Positions 37,016 through 40,987 of a stretch of 40,987 nt of DNA are shown here, piece after piece. Both the position numbers and the translations under genes were made by a program. How positions within the stretch are numbered: position 1 is the stretch's first letter; each line of letters opens with the position of its first letter. A model generated the notes under the pieces. It did not search any database, had not been told where the DNA came from, and was given only the letters and a program-made list of their open reading frames with translations. This DNA is from a virus, in IMG/VR virus record IMGVR_UViG_3300025687_000106, positions 1-40,987 of that record; one strand, 5' to 3'.

Positions 37016-37492
37016 ATGGCAAATCCAACAGATTCTGTTAATAATGTACAAAATTTTGAAAGAGCAAAAGGTGTAACAGAAATTGTAGAAGTTTTATTTT
37101 CTGCTTCTGTTGCTGTAGAGGAAGGTTCTTTAGTATACCCAAATCCTAGTGCTGCGGGACAATATACTAAAGCTGATGCTACTGCTGGTTGAAATTTTGG
37201 TGTTATTAGACAAACAATTGCATCTACTGATGATGATTATGCTTCAACAAAAACTGTAAAAGTTGAAGTACCTAGAGAAAACAATGTTGAATGGTTCTTT
37301 ACAGTATGAAGTGGAACATTCACACAAGCAGATGAAGGTAAATTAGTTGACTTAGCTGATGAAAAATCAGTTGCTGTCGATGGAACTACAGCTCCAACAT
37401 TTTGGATTACTAAATATATTTCAGCGACTCGTTGAAAAGGTATATTAGCTTGAAATCTTGGTTCTGGTCCTGCTTTACCTGCTACAACTTAA
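37016..37492 (+). CDS. head decoration-like protein (158 aa)
   Basis: Beta-rich, Thr/Ala/Gly-rich: VTEIVEVLFSASVAVEEGSLVYPNPSAAGQYTKADATAGGNFGVIRQTIA, which has the shape of capsid decoration proteins (DUF2190-like/LamD-type). Directly upstream of the major capsid gene. Most glycines are GGN, with only a few UGA, an intermediate between capsid and other genes. Confidence 0.68.
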
Positions 37493-37516
37493 TATTAATT
37501 CTTAATTAAATAAAAA

Positions 37517-38533
37517 ATGGCTGTTTTAACTACATTTAGTTACGAAGATTCAGTTGATTTGATTAATAGAGAGTTTGATGCTGGTAAGCTTAATCCTCTT
37601 GATAATTCAATGAAAGAATCAGGAATCGTAAAAACAAACACTGTTCCTGCGAATAGTGGAGGTACTAGAAGACATAAAGAAGTACCTGTAGGAGAACTTT
37701 ATGCTAATGATAAAGCTGAAGGTGGTCTCACTACAAAAACTAGAGTTCAACAAGGATATTATAAGGATACTACTGCTAGAAGTTTTTCTAAAAGTATTGA
37801 TATTACTTATGAAATGAGAACTCTTAATAAAGTAAATGAAATTTACAATGCTGCTAATTTTATTGGTGGTGTAATTACTAGAAGGGAAGATTTGAACTTA
37901 AGTTTATTCTTATCTTTTGGTACTGCTACTTCATATACTAATATGGATGGTAGAAGTGTAGATATTTCAACTGGTGATGGTTTATCACTTTGGAATACTT
38001 CACATACATTAACAGGTTCAAGTACTACTTATAGAAATAGACTTGCTAATAATCCAGCATTCTCTGAAGGTGCACTTGAATTAATGGAAGATTTATTCGT
38101 TACTAATATTTATACTAATCTTGGTGAACAAGTTGGTTGTACTCCAGATACTATCTTTTCAACTGATTATCCAACATTAGTAAATACTATAAGAAGGAAT
38201 TTACAATCTACTGCACAAATTTCAGCTCCAAATGAAGGTGTTGTTAATGTATATAAAGGTAAATATAAACATGTAATTCTTAATAAATTTGATATGAATG
38301 CAAATGGTGTTAAGGATGCTACAAAGAAAAATTATTGGGGAATGGCTGATTCTAAAATCTCTTCATTCTTCCATGATGTATATTCTTCTCCTGAAATGAA
38401 ATATCCAACTAACGGAAACAATGGTGAAGATATTGAAACCCTCGATTGGACTTTTACATCAATTGGGATAAATGACTCTTGTGTTGTTGCTGGTAGAGGT
38501 TTAATGTTCTCATCAGGTGATGGAACTGCATAG
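37517..38533 (+). CDS. major capsid protein (HK97-type fold likely)
   Basis: 338 aa. RHKEVPVGELYANDKAEG, RREDLNLSLFLSFGTA, SLWNTSHTLTGSSTTYRNRLANNPAFSEGALE, and a C-terminal domain with HVILNKFDMNANGVKD and a final beta strand are typical of phage major capsid proteins of the Mu gpT-like/HK97-type kind. All 29 glycines are GGN; none is UGA, in contrast to almost every other gene here. Followed by a G-rich hairpin. Confidence 0.85.
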   Translation: MAVLTTFSYEDSVDLINREFDAGKLNPLDNSMKESGIVKTNTVPANSGGTRRHKEVPVGELYANDKAEGGLTTKTRVQQGYYKDTTARSFSKSIDITYEMRTLNKVNEIYNAANFIGGVITRREDLNLSLFLSFGTATSYTNMDGRSVDISTGDGLSLWNTSHTLTGSSTTYRNRLANNPAFSEGALELMEDLFVTNIYTNLGEQVGCTPDTIFSTDYPTLVNTIRRNLQSTAQISAPNEGVVNVYKGKYKHVILNKFDMNANGVKDATKKNYWGMADSKISSFFHDVYSSPEMKYPTNGNNGEDIETLDWTFTSIGINDSCVVAGRGLMFSSGDGTA

Positions 38534-38552
38534 TTAATAAAGTTATTGAATC

Positions 38553-38584
38553 TTTAAAATTCTGGAGGTGGTTGGGAATTTAAA
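38553..38584 (+). other. hairpin with G-rich loop after the capsid gene
   Basis: TTTAAAATTC pairs with GAATTTAAA (one bulged A) around a loop GG-A-GG-T-GG-TT-GG (38564-38575), which could form a two-layer G-quadruplex. GGAGG is also a perfect anti-SD match, but it lies ~32 bp before the next start. Such a G cluster is very rare in this AT-rich sequence. Confidence 0.6.
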
Positions 38585-38599
38585 ATTAACTATAAAAAA

Positions 38600-39331
38600 A
38601 TGTCTTATAATTTGAATAGTAATTACTGAAGACTTGTTGCTCAAGCTAATACTGGTAAAGGTTTAGGTAAAACATTTTATGTAACTGCTGTTACAGGAAC
38701 TACTGCTGATATGTTACAAGATTTGTTTACACCTGACTTTGATTGAGTGACTAGAGTTTATTCTACAATTACTTTAGCATTAGCAGCTACTGTTGCTGAT
38801 AGAGGTGATACAATTGTTATTGCACCTGATTATACTACTGCAATTACAGATGCTGAACTAACAACTGCTGGAACAAATTGAGTAGAAATTGTTTATGCAA
38901 GTGGTACTGATGGATGAACTCAAATAGCTGTTACAGAAAGTAAAGCACTTCCAGCTACAACAACTTGAGATTTGTTTAATGTAGTATGACTTGTAGAAAT
39001 TACTTCTATTATAGGAGTTGTTACTACTGTAATAGAAACACAGGCTTGTAATTTAAAACTATCAACAGTTTCAAATTCAGCTACTACAGACATATGTGCT
39101 GATTTAGATATTAGTGCTGATGCTGCACAATCAAGATTTTCTATAACTTGAACGTTTGCAAATGCACTTATTAATACTGCTAAATGAGTACCTGTAGCAA
39201 TTCAAGCTACTTCAATCGTGGCACAAGAAGGAACTATTATAGCTACTACTTCTGCTACAAATACTTGAGAAGTTAGATGGCAAGTACAATATAGACCATT
39301 AACTGCATGAGCGAGAATTTATGCTGCTTAA
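38600..39331 (+). CDS. virion surface/structural protein (243 aa)
   Basis: Ala/Thr/Gly-rich beta protein with RVYSTITLALAATVADRGDTIVIAPDYTTAITDAELTTAG, a pattern common in phage structural proteins of beta-helix type, followed by repeated strands and a short C-terminal sheet (GEVRWQVQYRPL). Downstream of the capsid gene. Likely head or tail decoration. Confidence 0.62.
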
Positions 39332-39369
39332 TATATTCAAACTACTCTGTAAGAAATTATAGGGTAGGA

Positions 39370-39792
39370 ATGAGTTTATTAAATAACAATTTAAACATGA
39401 AACATATAGTATATTATGATGTTTTTGATGCTAAGAATGATACAGGTACAGAAGATAAAGCATTTTTTGTATGAGATTTTAGACATTGCGTATTAAGTAT
39501 AAATACAGCTTCAAGTGCTGCTTGTACAATAAAAGTATACTGAAGTATTGAAGAAACTGCTCCTGATTTTACTTCTGCTGCTTCTGCAACAAATAGATAT
39601 GACACAGTAAAAATTATAGATTTAGAAGATTGAACTTCAATAGCTTGAGATACTGGTATTGTTTATACATGAACAGATGCAGATAGAAACTTTGAAATTA
39701 ATATAAATGCTTTGAGTTATGTAGCTATAGACATAACTGCTATTTCAGCATGAAAAGTAACAGCAAGACTTCAATTAACAAATAATGCTTAA
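39370..39792 (+). CDS. small beta-rich structural protein (140 aa)
   Basis: SSAACTIKVYGSIEETAPDFTSAASATNRYDTVKIIDLEDGTSIAGDTGIVYTGTDADRNFEININALSYVAIDI describes a compact beta sandwich often found near tail genes. AGGGTAGG lies just upstream of the ATG as ribosome site; an internal ATG (39397) is a second option. Confidence 0.6.
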
Positions 39793-39794
39793 CT

Positions 39795-40406
39795 ATGAAA
39801 GTTATTAAATGACTTGAATTACAAAAACATTATCTTAAAGAAGCTGAAAAAGCTAGATTAGAAATGATTGAAGCTATTCAAGATAGAGATAAAGTGTTTT
39901 CTGAAATAAAAGAACAAAGAAATTGATTAAATATAATAAAAAAAGAAATAAATGAATTAGAAAATATATATAATCAAAAAAATATTGATTATAAGTGATT
40001 AGAACATGATTTAAACAATGAGAGAGACACTTTAGAGAAAAATATATATAAACATATAGAAACATCTAAACAAGTGTCTCTATCTTTACATAAATGAGAA
40101 GAAGAATTAGAAAAAATAAAAAAAGAGATAGAAAAATATAAAATTGATTTAAAAAGATTAAAAGAATTAAAAAAACAAGAAAAATATTTACAAAATGAAA
40201 TTCAAAAATTAAAACATCATAAATCTTTATATGAATTAGAATTAGATGAAAGAGAGAAATGAATGGATATGGAGAGAAAAATACTCGACGATTCTAAAAA
40301 AGAATTTAGTAAACAAGTAAATGAATTACAGAAAAAAGAAAAGAAATTAAATCTTAAAGAAAAGAGATTAAATGAATTAGAACAAAGTTTATTTTCTAAA
40401 AAATAA
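39795..40406 (+). CDS. coiled-coil protein (203 aa)
   Basis: Nearly all heptad-like Lys/Glu/Leu/Ile, with a long continuous coiled coil of about 180 residues. It carries the 30-bp repeat shared with 4040-4069 (peptide HDLNNERDTL). Likely a rod-like structural or assembly protein. No enzyme motif is visible. Confidence 0.6.
40005..40051 (+). repeat. 30-bp repeat with intragenic GAGACA motif
   Basis: 40005-40034 is identical to 4040-4069. GAGACACTTTA continues to TATATATAA (40043-40051), matching the terL promoter-like motif spacing. GAGACACTT and AAGTGTCTC (40068-40081 region) form an inverted repeat around it. Within a coding gene, so a promoter role would be internal. Confidence 0.6.
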
Positions 40407-40409
40407 AAT

Positions 40410-40987
40410 ATGTGAAGAAGTGCAGGTTCAAATATAACGATACCAACTTGAATATCATATGCTGATAATGCTACAACAGATGCATTTTGAAGACTAAGAA
40501 CTTCAGAGCCAGTTACATTATTTGATAGTAAGCAAATATTTGATAATTTACCATTACTTTATGATGACCAAGAAGTAAGTGGAAGTGGTACAACAAGTAC
40601 ATGGTCGCAAGATACAGCTTCTAGTGTAATGTGAGTAGCTGAAACAACTGCTTGAAAAAGAGTAAGACAATCTTTCATGTGGTTTAATTACCAGCCATGA
40701 AAATCTCATCAGATTATCACAACATGAGTATTAAGAAAATCAGGTGGTGGAACTTGAATAAAGTCAGCTATGTGATATTTTAATGATGAAAATTGAGTTT
40801 TTGTTTTAGATAATGAATGAACACCAACAATGGTACTAAGAAGTTATGTAACATGAAGTGCTGTTGATACAGAAGTAGCTCAATCTAGTTGGAATATAGA
40901 TACTATGGATTGAACATGAGATAGTGGAATAACAATAGATTTTACAAAATCACAGATATTTTTTACAGATTTAGAATGGTTATGAGT
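40410..40987 (+). CDS. tail/fibre-region structural protein, partial at right edge
   Basis: At least 192 residues, open to the end of the window. RLRTSEPVTLFDSKQIFDNLPLLYDDQEVSGSGTTSTWSQDTASSVMGVAETTAGKRVRQSFMWFNYQPGKS and GTGIKSAMGYFNDENGVFVLDNEG, IDTMDGTGDSGITIDFTKSQIFFTDLEWLG match a recurrent phage structural protein found with fibres and head fibres. Many conserved glycines are UGA. The C-terminus lies outside. Confidence 0.8.

Noticed and set aside
1-40987. CRISPR array, Cas genes, integrase or transposase
   Set aside because: No array of direct repeats with unique spacers was seen; the repeats present are microsatellites or single intergenic copies. No tyrosine or serine integrase motif was noticed, so lysogeny is not supported even though a tRNA lies at the left end.

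Overview
Most likely organism: a tailed dsDNA phage (or provirus fragment) of a code-25 bacterium (Absconditabacteria/SR1 or Gracilibacteria). The DNA is extremely AT-rich. Under the standard code nearly every gene is shattered by in-frame TGA, but when UGA is read as glycine the genes become long, tightly packed and recognisable: dUTPase, thymidylate-synthase family enzyme, ERF annealing protein, large terminase, portal, HK97-type capsid and tail fibre. All CDS coordinates below use UGA=Gly, with only TAA and TAG as stops. The last gene runs off the right end, so the window is a partial genome or a linear cut of a circular one.

Layout. 1-2.2 kb: tRNA-Ala, an unknown UGA-free protein and a possible lysis-associated cluster (DUF1353). 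2.3-4.6 kb: a leader RNA with attenuator, a DUF6291-like replication protein with a run of 24 Asn, and a VRR-NUC nuclease. 4.6-8.1 kb: nucleotide and DNA modification (dUTPase, MazG-type pyrophosphatase, DUF5664 nucleotidohydrolase, glycosyltransferase, predicted dCMP hydroxymethylase). 8.2-9.3 kb: a pseudoknotted leader RNA plus a small basic protein. 9.4-12.5 kb: recombination (ERF, Gp157, NinB-like). 12.5-17.6 kb: many small accessory genes separated by recurring intergenic repeats, including a Gly-X repeat protein written with UGA at every second codon and a broken HigA-like gene. 17.7-31.9 kb: small terminase, connector, GIY-YIG protein, tRNA-Glu, tail and internal virion proteins, a 1209-residue polyvalent protein and the large terminase. 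31.9-32.65 kb: the only minus-strand gene, a paralogue of the 8.4 kb protein with its own promoter and the same kind of leader RNA, wedged between terminase and portal. 32.8-41 kb: portal, scaffold, decoration, major capsid and tail-fibre proteins.

Regulation is unusually legible. Ten promoters share TTTACA-like and TATAAT-like boxes exactly 16 bp apart, and most are followed within about 6-11 bp by an inverted repeat that would put a hairpin at the mRNA 5' end. A second motif (GAGACAYTTTAAT plus a TATAA box) precedes the large terminase and three other places. The most interesting feature is the pair of modules at 8.19-8.94 kb (+) and 31.91-32.65 kb (-). Each has a 16-bp-spacer promoter, an RNA with three interleaved helices (A-B-C-A'-B'-C'), a terminator abutting the start codon, and a gene for a paralogous winged-helix-like protein. 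In each, a segment around strand C can alternatively pair with the 5' arm of the terminator. Helix sequences differ but pairing is kept. This could be a new autoregulatory riboregulator or a type III toxin-antitoxin-like locus. All functional assignments are by eye from motifs; no searches were run.
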